Source: an uncultured Actinomycetes bacterium
Lineage (GTDB): Bacteria > Actinomycetota > Acidimicrobiia > Acidimicrobiales > RAAP-2
DNA: 64,000 nucleotides
Assembly: GCA_903860745.1 (NCBI GenBank)
Contig: CAIORQ010000092.1
Coordinates: 1 to 64,000 of the forward strand
Direction: 5' to 3'
Both the position numbers and the translations under genes were made by a program. The notes beneath the pieces are model-generated. The model worked only from the letters and a program-made list of their open reading frames with translations. It was not told the DNA's origin and ran no database searches. Below, one piece after another: positions 19,080 through 27,554 of the stretch; within the stretch, counting starts at the first letter, position 1, and every line of letters begins with the position of its first letter.

Positions 19080-19898
19080 GTGGCTAAGAGCGCAACAGGC
19101 AAATGGGTCAGCAGGGTCGGCGCGTCCGGCGGCAGCAAGGCGTACAAGAAGGAGCGGCCGAGTAACTACTACGCGGTCTTGATCCTCATCGTCGTGTTGG
19201 GTCTGGCCTCGACGGTCCTCGCGCGCTACGACTACCAGCACCCGGCCAGCGCGGCCAGCGGCACCCCGCCCGCGGTGGGCACGACCTGGTTCGCCGCCCT
19301 GTCGGTCGACGCCTGCGGAGAGAGCCTGCCCTACATCAAGTCCGACGCCTCCTCGAGCATCTACGGCATCAAGACCCTGACCGACAACGTCATCGAGGTC
19401 AGTCCCATCTCGTCGGCCGACTCGGGTAACCACGCCACCCTGGCGCAGTACGGCGTCGAGACGCCCGGCCTGGTCCTCGGCTCCACCGAACTGGCCATCC
19501 CGACCGCGGCCGGTACCGCGAACTCGGCGACGACCTACAAGAACGGCGAGCTCTGCCCCGGCAAGGGCAAGTCGAAGTACCCCAACAAGGCGGCCCAGGT
19601 GGTCTACGCCTACTGGGACTCCTTCGCCCAGAAGAAGCCGATCCTGACGACCAACCCGGCGTCGATCCACTTCGTCCAGGACCTGCGGGTGACCATGGCC
19701 TTCGTGCCCAAGGGCGTCACCCCCGCTCCGCCCAGCACCACGACGGTCAACGCCATGGTCCAGTACCAGGCCGCCAGCGCGACCACCACGACCACCACGC
19801 CGATCTCGGTGACCACGACGACCACGGCCGGCGCGACCACTACGACGACCCCGACCACGACGACGACCCCGACCACGACGACGACCGCAACGGGCTGA
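19080..19898 (+). CDS. Membrane-anchored extracytoplasmic protein with Thr-rich tail, unknown function
   Basis: A 272-residue protein with a basic N-terminus, one membrane segment (YYAVLILIVVLGLASTVLA, about residues 31-49), a soluble outer domain of about 170 residues, and a low-complexity tail of TTTTTP units. The outer domain includes TTWFAALSVDACGESLPYIK and two cysteines that could pair. I do not recognise the domain. The gene ends 2 nt before a sugar nucleotidyltransferase start, so they are cotranscribed, which hints at a role in surface glycan or cell-wall metabolism. The tail resembles glycosylated or wall-spanning linkers. Confidence 0.75.
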   Translation: MAKSATGKWVSRVGASGGSKAYKKERPSNYYAVLILIVVLGLASTVLARYDYQHPASAASGTPPAVGTTWFAALSVDACGESLPYIKSDASSSIYGIKTLTDNVIEVSPISSADSGNHATLAQYGVETPGLVLGSTELAIPTAAGTANSATTYKNGELCPGKGKSKYPNKAAQVVYAYWDSFAQKKPILTTNPASIHFVQDLRVTMAFVPKGVTPAPPSTTTVNAMVQYQAASATTTTTTPISVTTTTTAGATTTTTPTTTTTPTTTTTATG

Positions 19899-19900
19899 GC

Positions 19901-20923
19901 TTGAAGTCGATCATCCTGGTCGGCGGGATGGGGACGCGACTGCGCCCGTTGACCTACGAGATGCCCAAGCAGATGTTGCCGCTGGTGGGCGTCCCGATGA
20001 TCGAGTGCGTCTTCGAGATGCTGGCCAAGCACGACGTGACCGAGGTGGTGCTGTCCCTGGGCTACCTGCCCGACCACTTCATCAAGGCCTACCCCGACGG
20101 GTCCATCGCGGGGGTCAAGATCTCCTACGCCGTCGAACCCGAGCCCCTCGACACCGCGGGCGCCATCAGGTTCGCCGCCGAGTTCGCCGGGATCGACGAC
20201 ACCTTCCTGGTGGTCAACGGTGACGTGCTGACCGACCTCGACGTGACCGCCCTGGTGGAGTTCCACCGCGCCGCGGGCGCCGAAGGCACCATCGCCTTGC
20301 ACCCGGTCGAGGACCCGTCGCGCTACGGCGTGGTGGTGACCGACGACCACGGGCGCGTGAGCGCCTTCATCGAGAAGCCGCCGCGCGAGGAGGCGCCCAC
20401 CAACCTGATCAACGCGGGCACCTACGTCTTGGAGCCCTCGGTGCTGGCGCGTATCGACTCGGGGCGCAAGGTCAGCGTGGAGCGCGAGACCTTCCCGGCC
20501 CTGGCCGCCGACGGCACGCTCTACGCCATGGCCGATGACGCCTACTGGCTCGACACCGGCACGCCGGCCACCTTCCTGCAGGCCAACGTCGACGTGCTCA
20601 ACGGTCGCGACTCCGAGCGCATGGTCACCGACCTGGTGGGGACCACCTGGCGCCACGCCACCAGCCGCGTGGCCGCGAGCGCCCAGTTGGACAACGCCGT
20701 GGTGGACCGCGACTGCGTGGTCGGCGAGAACGTGGTCCTCGACAAAGTCGTCTTGATGCCCGGCGCCGTGGTGCACGACAACGTGCAGATCCGGTCCTCA
20801 ATCATCGGCCCGCGGGCCGTCATCGGGGCCGCGGCGGTGCTCGGTCCCACCTGCGTGGTGGGCGCCGAGGTCAGCGTCCTGGAGGGTTCGAACTACTCCG
20901 GCGACGTGCAGCTCAGCGTCTGA
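19901..20923 (+). CDS. NDP-sugar pyrophosphorylase (mannose-1-phosphate guanylyltransferase-like)
   Basis: It makes an NDP-sugar from a sugar 1-phosphate and an NTP. The 340-residue protein has an N-terminal nucleotidyltransferase domain (SIILVGGMGTRLRPLTYEMP with the GxGxRxxP signature; VVNGDVLTDLD; YWLDTGTPATFLQAN). The C-terminus is a left-handed beta-helix of hexapeptide repeats (NAVVDRDCVVGENVVLDKVV). The closest type is GDP-mannose or UDP/dTDP-glucose pyrophosphorylase, and the exact base and sugar are not certain. The start is TTG at 19901. It would feed the glycosyltransferases and the phosphomannomutase found downstream in this window. Confidence 0.9.
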   Translation: MKSIILVGGMGTRLRPLTYEMPKQMLPLVGVPMIECVFEMLAKHDVTEVVLSLGYLPDHFIKAYPDGSIAGVKISYAVEPEPLDTAGAIRFAAEFAGIDDTFLVVNGDVLTDLDVTALVEFHRAAGAEGTIALHPVEDPSRYGVVVTDDHGRVSAFIEKPPREEAPTNLINAGTYVLEPSVLARIDSGRKVSVERETFPALAADGTLYAMADDAYWLDTGTPATFLQANVDVLNGRDSERMVTDLVGTTWRHATSRVAASAQLDNAVVDRDCVVGENVVLDKVVLMPGAVVHDNVQIRSSIIGPRAVIGAAAVLGPTCVVGAEVSVLEGSNYSGDVQLSV

Positions 20924-20924
20924 C

Positions 20925-21635
20925 TCAGCGGAACAGGTCGCCCTGGGGGGCGCGCACGACGTCGCCGACCACCGAGCCCTCCCCGAAGTGTCGTTCGGCC
21001 AGTCCGCGCACCACGCAAAAGGGCGTCCCCGCGTCCTTGGCCAGCACCAGGTTGGACGCCGCGGCGATCTCGTCGACCAGGGCGACCTCGGTGACCTCGA
21101 GCGTGCGGCCGCTCGCGTCGGGGGTGCCGCGCAGGTCGAGCACGGCCACGACTCCCGCGCAGCCCAGCGCGACGTCGGCCACGCCGTTTCGCCAGGCCCG
21201 GCCGAAGGTGTCGGTGATGACGACCCCGACCTCCACGCCCCGACGGCGGGCGATCTCGGCGCGCAGGCGCCGGGCCGACCGGTCGGGGTCCCGGGGGAGC
21301 AGCACCGCGGTGCCCTCGGGGGTGTTGGAGTGGTCGATGCCGGCGTTGGCGTTGACGAAGCCGTGCGCGGTCTCGGTGATGCGCAGCGGGCCCCGCCGGC
21401 GCAGCACGCGCACCGACTCCTGAGCGATCAGCGCCTCGCGCTGATCGTCGCTGCCGTCGAAGGGGACGACGCGACCCTCGGACTTGGACACGACCTTGGA
21501 GGTGACGACCACGACGTCGTGGTGTACGAGCGCCTGGCCTCGCGCGTCGAGGGCGTCGAGCAAGGCGCTCACCAGGTCGTCGCCGGCGGCGATCTCGCCC
21601 ACCCCCTTCACGGCGAAGAGTCGAAGCTCGCTCAC
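20925..21635 (-). CDS. cofE: Coenzyme F420-0:L-glutamate ligase
   Basis: CofE adds glutamate residues to F420-0 with GTP. This 236-residue protein shows GVGEIAAGDDLVSALLDAL, VVVTSKVVSKSEGRVV, ITETAHGFVNANAGIDHSN, VVITDTFGRAWRNGVADVAL and the later NLVLAKDAGTPFCVVRG. It has only the ligase domain. Mycobacterial FbiB has an added nitroreductase-like domain that is absent here. The ATG overlaps the cofD stop (ATGA), so the two genes are coupled. It shares its 3' side with the convergent sugar nucleotidyltransferase, 1 nt apart. Confidence 0.95.
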   Translation of the reverse strand: MSELRLFAVKGVGEIAAGDDLVSALLDALDARGQALVHHDVVVVTSKVVSKSEGRVVPFDGSDDQREALIAQESVRVLRRRGPLRITETAHGFVNANAGIDHSNTPEGTAVLLPRDPDRSARRLRAEIARRRGVEVGVVITDTFGRAWRNGVADVALGCAGVVAVLDLRGTPDASGRTLEVTEVALVDEIAAASNLVLAKDAGTPFCVVRGLAERHFGEGSVVGDVVRAPQGDLFR

Positions 21636-22546
21636 GCGCGCACCGCCTCGGCCAGGGCCCGCGCGTGCGCGGAGTCCGCCATGACCGTGGTCGTCACCCG
21701 CACGCGGCAGCCCGTCGCCGCGATGGCGTCGGCCAGCGGCGCGTCGACGACGTCGATGATCATCTGCCCGACGAGACCCCGGTAGTGCTCGGCCACGCCG
21801 AGCGCGTCGGCGCGTCCACCGAGTTCGCGCATCAGGCGGTCGGCGGGTCCCTTGAGGGCGACGCCGCCCACCAGGGGCGAGATCGCCACCACGTCGTCGT
21901 GGCGCTCCGCGAGGATCTCGCGCACGCCCGGGACGCGCAGGATCGGGTCGATGGAGATCAGCGGGTTCGAGGGCGCGATCACGATGCGCTCGGCCTCGAC
22001 GAGCGAGCGGCGCGCGGCGTCGCTGAGACGGGCCTCGTCGGCCCCGCGCACCCGCACCGCGTTGACGCGCACGTCGTGGTGGCGGCGCACGAAGTACTCC
22101 TGGAAGCTCATCTCGCCCTGCTCGGTCTCGAACTCGGTGGCGATCACGTCGTCGCTCACGGGTAGCAGGGTGACGTCGAGACCGAAGTGCGCGGCCAGCT
22201 CCGCGGTCACCTCGGTCTTGGTGGCGCCCTGGGCGAGTCGCTGCGTGCGATAGAGGTGCGTGGCCAGGTCGAGGTCACCCAGCGAGAACCAGTCCTCGCC
22301 ACCGAGCTCGCCGAGTCGCTCCATCACGCGCCAGCTCTCCCCGGCCAGGCCCCAGCCCCGTTCGTCGTCGTTGGCGCCGGCGAGGGTGTACATGATGGTG
22401 TCGAGGTCCGGGCAGATGTTCAGCCCGTGCAGGGTGAGGTCGTCGCCGACGTTGACCACGGCGGTCAGCGCCACGACGGGGTCGTGGCGGCGCAGGGCCC
22501 GCAGCAGGCGCGCGGCGCCGACGCCGCCGCTGAGAACAGTGATCAC
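21632..22546 (-). CDS. cofD: 2-phospho-L-lactate / phosphoenolpyruvate transferase of F420 biosynthesis
   Basis: CofD/FbiA joins the activated phospho-three-carbon unit to the deazaflavin Fo. The 304-residue protein shows [63 protein letters not shown] and [16 protein letters not shown]. The GTG at 22546 begins the family sequence and sits 7 nt after TAAAGT, so it is leaderless. The ORF-track start at 22717 would run into the divergent promoter. It is the first gene of the cofD-cofE operon. The organism therefore very probably makes F420. Confidence 0.96.
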   Translation of the reverse strand: MITVLSGGVGAARLLRALRRHDPVVALTAVVNVGDDLTLHGLNICPDLDTIMYTLAGANDDERGWGLAGESWRVMERLGELGGEDWFSLGDLDLATHLYRTQRLAQGATKTEVTAELAAHFGLDVTLLPVSDDVIATEFETEQGEMSFQEYFVRRHHDVRVNAVRVRGADEARLSDAARRSLVEAERIVIAPSNPLISIDPILRVPGVREILAERHDDVVAISPLVGGVALKGPADRLMRELGGRADALGVAEHYRGLVGQMIIDVVDAPLADAIAATGCRVRVTTTVMADSAHARALAEAVRA

Positions 22547-22553
22547 CCCGGAG

Positions 22554-22559
22554 ACTTTA
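22554..22559 (-). promoter_or_regulatory. -10 box of a leaderless promoter (cofD-cofE)
   Basis: TAAAGT on the minus strand, 7 nt before GTG 22546. Confidence 0.5.
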
Positions 22560-22570
22560 GGTCGCCCCGG

Positions 22571-22576
22571 TAGATT
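22571..22576 (+). promoter_or_regulatory. -10 box of a leaderless promoter (serine hydrolase)
   Basis: TAGATT is followed by 7 nt and GTG 22584. It lies back to back with the cofD promoter. Confidence 0.5.
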
Positions 22577-22583
22577 GGACGAC

Positions 22584-23393
22584 GTGGACCCGTCAGTGAT
22601 CGCCGACCGGTGGCCCGGTGAGCCCGCGGTGAGCCTGTCGACGGGGCGCGGGGGCTCCTGGCGGAGTCTGGTCGAGTACGGCGACCTCGACGTTCCTCGA
22701 GCCTGGGCCTCGGTCACGAAGTTGGTGACCTCGTTGGCCGCGGCCGTCGAGGTCGAGGAGGGTCGCGCCTCCTACGACGAGCCCCTGGGACCCGAGGGCT
22801 CCACGCTGGCGCACCTCCTGGCCCACGCGAGCGGCCTGGGCCTCGAAGAGGGCGACCCCGTGAGCGCGCCCGGCGCGCGACGCGTGTACTCGAACATCGG
22901 GATCGACCTGGCCGCGCGACGGCTGGCTCGCGGCGACGTCGCCGCCTGGCTGCGCGAGCGCGTGACCGGCCCCCTGGGCCTCGAGAGCCTGGAGCTGCGC
23001 GGACGGGCCTCGGAGGGCTTGTGGGGGTCCACGAGGGACCTGGCGCGCTTCGCCACCCAGTGGGTCACGCCGACGTTGGTCTCGCCGGAACGACGCGACG
23101 CGACCCGTTCGGTCTTCCTGCCCGACCTGGCTGGTGTCGTGCCGGGCTTCGGGCGCTTCGACCCCTGCCCCTGGGGCTTGGGGGTCCAGGTCCGTGGACC
23201 GAGCCACCACTGGATGGGCGACTGGCCCGCGACCTCCTTCGGGCACTTCGGCCGCAGTGGGGCGCTGGCCCTGGTGAACGTGGAGGAGGGGCTGGTGCTG
23301 GTGGCCACCTCCAGCGTGGACTTCGGTCCCTGGGCCAAGGAGTTGTGGCCCACCTGGTCGTCGCGGCTGCGCGAAGCGGCGCTGGCCTCGTGA
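22584..23393 (+). CDS. Beta-lactamase-related serine hydrolase (class C / PBP4*-like)
   Basis: A 269-residue protein of the penicillin-binding/class C beta-lactamase fold. It shows the nucleophile SxxK ([10 protein letters not shown]), HASGLG, YSNIG (the YxN motif), and a late FGHFGRSG that takes the place of the HxG/KTG motif. It has no signal peptide, so it is probably a cytoplasmic esterase or peptidase rather than a true beta-lactamase. The GTG 22584 start fits the leaderless pattern. The next gene's GTG overlaps the stop, so it heads the glycosyltransferase operon. Confidence 0.85.
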   Translation: MDPSVIADRWPGEPAVSLSTGRGGSWRSLVEYGDLDVPRAWASVTKLVTSLAAAVEVEEGRASYDEPLGPEGSTLAHLLAHASGLGLEEGDPVSAPGARRVYSNIGIDLAARRLARGDVAAWLRERVTGPLGLESLELRGRASEGLWGSTRDLARFATQWVTPTLVSPERRDATRSVFLPDLAGVVPGFGRFDPCPWGLGVQVRGPSHHWMGDWPATSFGHFGRSGALALVNVEEGLVLVATSSVDFGPWAKELWPTWSSRLREAALAS

Positions 23394-24394
23394 GCGTTCC
23401 GCGCCTGCGCGTGGGCCTGGACCTCGACGGCTCCCTCGAATCGATGAGCAATTCCATGTCGGACCTGGCCCGGGCCCTGGGCGAGCGCGACGACCTGACG
23501 CTGACCTGTTTTCGCACCGAGAGCGCGCCCCAGTCGCCCGACGAGCGTCGACTCAGCGCCCGGGCGCTGTGGGCGCCGTGGTGGCGACACAGTCGTGGTC
23601 GCGCCCTGGACACGATGCTCGACGTCGACGTGGTGCACGTGGCCGGCCGATCGACGCCGCCGACCAAACGCGTGCCCCTGCTGATCTCGGTGGACGACCT
23701 GCGGCCGCTGCGCGAGGGCGGGACCAAGAGTCGGGTGCGTCAACTCCAGCGCGCGGTGTCCCAGGGGGCCATCTTGGTGGTATCGAGCCGGGCCGCCCGA
23801 CACGAGGCGATGGCCGCCCTGGGCCTCGACCGACCAGAGATCGTCGTGGTCCGTCCGCCGGTGGGGCGCGTGCCCCGCACCAACGGCGGCGGCGCCCTGG
23901 TGGTGAGCGTGACGGGCAACACCCAACTCTTCGAGAGCCTGGTCGAACAACTCCAGGCCTTCGCCACCCGTCACGCCACTTCGCTCGTCGTCGTGGCGAG
24001 CGCGGCGGTCATCGCCCGGTTCCGCGCGGCCGGCGTCACGGCGAGCTTCGTGGAGCGCCGCCGCGGGGCCGAGGCCCTGGCCCAGGCGCGCTGCGTCGCC
24101 CACATCACCGACGGGGCGCGCTTCCCCTCCTTCGCGATCGCGGCGCTGGCGGCCGGGGTGCCGACGCTCTCCCAGGCCACCGCGATCAATCGCGAACTGC
24201 TCTCGGGCGCGGCGGCCCTGCTGCACGAGGGGGACGACTTCATCGAGGCGCTCGAGGACCTGTGGAGCAACGAGCCGCGACGGGCCATCTTGATCGCGGC
24301 GGGACTGGTGCGCGCCGAGGACTTCTCACCCTGGAACGTGGCCTCGGTCTACGCCGGTCTCTATCACGACGTCGCGCAGCGGAGCCGCGTATGA
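23390..24394 (+). CDS. Glycosyltransferase-like protein (GT-B fold, degenerate)
   Basis: A 334-residue protein whose layout resembles GT4 enzymes: an N-terminal half with DVVHVAGRS and ISVDDLRPL, a linker with [12 protein letters not shown], and a C-terminal half with [20 protein letters not shown]. It is shorter than usual, and the typical EGFGLPxLEA catalytic Glu motif is replaced by [14 protein letters not shown], so activity is uncertain. The GTG start overlaps the preceding stop, and its own stop overlaps the next GT. Its position in a chain of GTs suggests a role in the same glycan. Confidence 0.7.
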   Translation: MSVPRLRVGLDLDGSLESMSNSMSDLARALGERDDLTLTCFRTESAPQSPDERRLSARALWAPWWRHSRGRALDTMLDVDVVHVAGRSTPPTKRVPLLISVDDLRPLREGGTKSRVRQLQRAVSQGAILVVSSRAARHEAMAALGLDRPEIVVVRPPVGRVPRTNGGGALVVSVTGNTQLFESLVEQLQAFATRHATSLVVVASAAVIARFRAAGVTASFVERRRGAEALAQARCVAHITDGARFPSFAIAALAAGVPTLSQATAINRELLSGAAALLHEGDDFIEALEDLWSNEPRRAILIAAGLVRAEDFSPWNVASVYAGLYHDVAQRSRV

Positions 24395-25467
24395 CCCAGC
24401 GCATCGTCATCAGCGTCGACCAGCTCTGCCGACCCCAGCCCGGCGGCATCGGCAGTTACGTCCGCGGCCTCGTCGACGGGCTCGCGAGCGCCGGCGAGGG
24501 CGTGGAGATCATCGGGGTGGGTCCGCATTCGCGCTCGGCCGCCGTGCGCCAGCTCGGGGTCGAGGTGAGGACGACCCTGCTGGGCCTGCGCGGACTGACC
24601 ACCTTGTGGCCCCGCTACCCCTTCGGCGTCCCCGGTGACGCGGACGTGGTGCACGCGACGTCCATCGCCGGACCCTTCGGCGGCGGTCGGGCGCGCGCCG
24701 TGCACTCGGTGACCATGCACGACCTGCTCTGGCGAGATGAGCCGGAGTCCTCCACGCCCAACGGCATCCGCTTCCACGAGTCGCGGTTGCAGCTCCTGCT
24801 GCGCCGGGAGAACCTGCGGATCATCACCACCTCGCCCCGCCTGGGGGTGCGGCTCTTCCAGATCGGGATCGACCCGGACCGCATCCGCTTCGCTCGCCTG
24901 GGGGTGGACGACGGTTCCACCGACGCGGCGGAGCCGTCGCGCGTCCGCGAGGTCCTCGCCGAACACGGCGTCAGCGGGCCCTTCACCTTCTACGCGGGAA
25001 CGCGCGAGCCCCGCAAGAACGTGGAGCGCCTGGTCCGCGCCCAGCGCGCCGCGCGGGCCCAGGACCCCGCCATCGGTCCGCTGGTGATGGCCGGTCCGCC
25101 CGGTTGGGGACACGTGGACCCGGGTGACGCCGTCGTCTTGGGTCTGGTCGACCGCTCCCTGCTCCTGGGTCTCTACCGTGACGCCACGGTCTGCGCCTAC
25201 GTGCCGCGCGCCGAGGGCTGGGGCCTGCCCCCCGTGGAGGCGCTCCACGCCGGCTCGCGCGTCGTGGCGTCACGCAACTGTCCGAGCGTGGAGGGCAATC
25301 CCGAGGTGGTCATGGTCGACCCCCTCGACGAGGACTCCATCGCCGCGGGGCTGCTGAGCTCGCTGCAGCGCGGCGACGACGCGGTCAGCCGCGAACGTCG
25401 TCGGGCCTCGGTGGCGGAGATGACCTGGCGCAACTGCGCCCTCGACCACCTGAAGGCCTGGCTGTGA
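24391..25467 (+). CDS. GT4 family glycosyltransferase
   Basis: A 358-residue GT-B enzyme. The N-terminal domain has QPGGIGSYVRGLVDGLA (acceptor-side glycine loop) and DVVHATS. The C-terminal donor domain has FYAGTREPRKNVERLVRA and PRAEGWGLPPVEALHAGSRV (the E-x7-E-type motif). Such enzymes add mannose, rhamnose or glucose from nucleotide donors to lipid-linked glycans. The ATG overlaps the upstream stop by 4 nt, and the stop overlaps the next GT start. It is a cytoplasmic or membrane-associated step in the surface-glycan cluster. Confidence 0.9.
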   Translation: MTQRIVISVDQLCRPQPGGIGSYVRGLVDGLASAGEGVEIIGVGPHSRSAAVRQLGVEVRTTLLGLRGLTTLWPRYPFGVPGDADVVHATSIAGPFGGGRARAVHSVTMHDLLWRDEPESSTPNGIRFHESRLQLLLRRENLRIITTSPRLGVRLFQIGIDPDRIRFARLGVDDGSTDAAEPSRVREVLAEHGVSGPFTFYAGTREPRKNVERLVRAQRAARAQDPAIGPLVMAGPPGWGHVDPGDAVVLGLVDRSLLLGLYRDATVCAYVPRAEGWGLPPVEALHAGSRVVASRNCPSVEGNPEVVMVDPLDEDSIAAGLLSSLQRGDDAVSRERRRASVAEMTWRNCALDHLKAWL

Positions 25468-26582
25468 GGGTGGCCCTGGACACCTCGGCCGTGCCCGACC
25501 AGCCCGCGGGCGCCGGGCGCTACGTCGTGGAGATCGCCCGGCGACTGCCCGGTCGCGGCGTCGAGACGACCCTGGTGACGCGCCGCGGGGACGACGCGCG
25601 CTGGCGCGGCTACTCGCCCGAGGCCACCGTCTCGGCCCAGGTGCCGCGCGAACGCGCCCTGCGTCTGCTCTACGAGGCGTATCGCCTGGGATCCTCGCCG
25701 GTCGCGCGCGACACCGACGTCTGGCACGGGCCGCACTACACGATGCCGCGTCGCGGCACGAGGCCCACCGTCGTGACGGTCCACGACATGACCTTCTTCA
25801 CCAACCCGGAGTGGCACGAACGCTCCAAGGTCGCCTTCTTCCGCCGGGCCATCGCCTACTCGGCGCGCCACGCGCGCGCGATCATCTCGGTCAGCGAGTA
25901 CACGTCGCGACTCATCGACGAGTTGCTCGACGACCACGCGCCCGTGGTGGTGGCGCCCCTCGGGGTGGACCTGGAGCGCTTCTCCCTCGACGCCACCGGA
26001 GACGACGAGGTCCTGGCGCGCCACGGCTACCGACGCGACGTCGACTACTTCCTCTTCGTGGGGACCTTCGAACCTCGCAAGGGCATCGACGTGCTGCTCG
26101 ACGCCTTCACGCGGGTGGCGGGTGAGGACCCCCGCGTCGAGCTCTGGCTGGCGGGACAGCACGGCTGGGGCGTCGCTGAGGTCGAGGCCCGTCTCACCAG
26201 CCACCCCGTCGCCTCGCGGATCCGTCGCCTGGGCTTCGTCGCCGACGAGGCGCTCGCACCCCTGCTGCGGCGTTCCGTGGCGGCGGTCTACCCCTCGCGC
26301 GGGGAGGGATTCGGACTGCCGGTCCTCGAGGCGCTGGCCTGCGGCGTGCCGGTGGTGACGACGCGTCACACCGTGATGGAGGAGGTGGCCGGGGACGCGG
26401 CGACCTTGACCGAGGCGGGCTCGCCCGACGAGCTGGCCGACGCCATGATCGCCCTGCTGTCCCGGGACGAGGCCGCGCGCGCCGCGGCGGCCGCGCGGGG
26501 ACGCGCGCGCGCCGAGACCTTCACCTGGGCCCGGTGCGTCGATCAACATCTGGTCGCCTACCATTCAGCACGAGGAGAGTGA
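25464..26582 (+). CDS. GT4 family glycosyltransferase (mannosyltransferase-like)
   Basis: A 372-residue GT-B enzyme. Motifs are QPAGAGRYVVEIARRL, DVWHGPHYTMP, TVVTVHDMTFF, FVGTFEPRKGIDVLLDAF (donor-binding), and PSRGEGFGLPVLEALACGVP (E-x7-E). It is similar in type to the WbaZ/mannosyltransferase B group. The GTG start overlaps the preceding stop. The following epimerase/reductase gene starts 1 nt after its stop, which suggests the donor may be a GDP-deoxyhexose. Confidence 0.92.
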   Translation: MRVALDTSAVPDQPAGAGRYVVEIARRLPGRGVETTLVTRRGDDARWRGYSPEATVSAQVPRERALRLLYEAYRLGSSPVARDTDVWHGPHYTMPRRGTRPTVVTVHDMTFFTNPEWHERSKVAFFRRAIAYSARHARAIISVSEYTSRLIDELLDDHAPVVVAPLGVDLERFSLDATGDDEVLARHGYRRDVDYFLFVGTFEPRKGIDVLLDAFTRVAGEDPRVELWLAGQHGWGVAEVEARLTSHPVASRIRRLGFVADEALAPLLRRSVAAVYPSRGEGFGLPVLEALACGVPVVTTRHTVMEEVAGDAATLTEAGSPDELADAMIALLSRDEAARAAAAARGRARAETFTWARCVDQHLVAYHSARGE

Positions 26583-26583
26583 C

Positions 26584-27474
26584 GTGCGCGCAGTGATCAC
26601 CGGAGGTCGAGGCTTCGTCGGCGGACACCTGTCTCGCCACCTGGCCGACGTCGGTGACGAGGTGGTCGTCATCGACCGCGAGGTCGACGTCACTGACCGG
26701 GCCGCCCTGACGGGTGCGCTCGAGCGCTCGCGTCCCGACATCATCTTCCACCTCGCGGCGATGACGAGCGTCGCCGAGTCCTGGACGCGTCCGGCGGAGT
26801 TCACGCGGGTCAACGTGCTGGGCACGGCGCACCTGCTCGACGCCGCTCACGAGGTCGTGCCCGAGGCGCGCGTCGTGCTGGTCAGCTCCTCGGAGGTCTA
26901 CGGCGCGGTGGGCCCGGACGACCTGCCCCTCACGGAGCTGTCGGCGACCCGACCGGTCAACCCGTACTCGACCTCCAAGCTCGAAGCGGAACTGGTCGGT
27001 CGCGAGGCCGTGCGCACCCGCCACCAGAACGTGGTGGTGGCGCGTCCCTTCAACCACATCGGGCCGGGCCAGTCCACCAACTTCGTGGTCCCCGCCCTCG
27101 TGAGCCGGATGCTGGAGGCCACCGCCGAGGGCCTGCACTTCATCATGGTGGGCGACCTGTCGACGCGTCGGGACTTCTCTGACGTGCGCGACGTGGTGCG
27201 CGCCTACCGCCTCTTGGCCGAGTGGGGTCGTCCCGGCGAGGTCTACAACGTCGCCTCGGGCCACGACATCGCCCTGTCGGACGTGGCCGAGGAGATACGT
27301 CGGCGCATCAACCCCCGCCTCGAGATGCTCGTCGACCCCGACCTCCTTCGCCCGGTCGAAGTCCCGGTGAGCCGCGGCAGCTTCGCCAAGCTGCACGAGG
27401 CCACGGGCTGGGAACCGGTGTACTCCTTGGCGCGGTCCCTCGACGACGTCATCGCCGCCCAGCGCGCGCGCTGA
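26584..27474 (+). CDS. NAD(P)-dependent nucleotide-sugar epimerase/reductase (GDP-4-keto-6-deoxymannose reductase-like)
   Basis: An extended short-chain dehydrogenase of 296 residues. Residues ITGGRGFVGGHL form the dinucleotide loop. FHLAAMTSV, SSSEVYG and NPYSTSKLEAE (YxxxK) are the catalytic set, and ARPFNHIGPGQSTNFV is typical of GDP-6-deoxymannose reductases (RMD) and GDP-mannose 4,6-dehydratases. At this length RMD is more likely. It would produce GDP-rhamnose-like donors for the adjacent glycosyltransferases. The GTG start follows GAGGAGAG. Confidence 0.85.
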   Translation: MRAVITGGRGFVGGHLSRHLADVGDEVVVIDREVDVTDRAALTGALERSRPDIIFHLAAMTSVAESWTRPAEFTRVNVLGTAHLLDAAHEVVPEARVVLVSSSEVYGAVGPDDLPLTELSATRPVNPYSTSKLEAELVGREAVRTRHQNVVVARPFNHIGPGQSTNFVVPALVSRMLEATAEGLHFIMVGDLSTRRDFSDVRDVVRAYRLLAEWGRPGEVYNVASGHDIALSDVAEEIRRRINPRLEMLVDPDLLRPVEVPVSRGSFAKLHEATGWEPVYSLARSLDDVIAAQRAR

Positions 27475-27538
27475 GGGCGAAAGCCTCGTGATCGCCGCGT
27501 TGTTGCCCTCGTGGCGTGTCCGTGGAAGTGTCAAGAAC

Positions 27539-27544
27539 TAGCCT
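27539..27544 (+). promoter_or_regulatory. Possible -10 box upstream of the large GT2-membrane protein
   Basis: TAGCCT is 10 nt before ATG 27555. By the spacing rule of this window the transcript would begin about 3 nt before the ATG, so it is near-leaderless. Confidence 0.4.
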
Positions 27545-27554
27545 TGACGTACTG

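Noticed and set aside
19790-19895. Short repeats in the Thr-rich tail, considered as CRISPR or a minisatellite
   Set aside because: They are in frame and encode TTTTTP units, with no spacers. They are coding low-complexity sequence.
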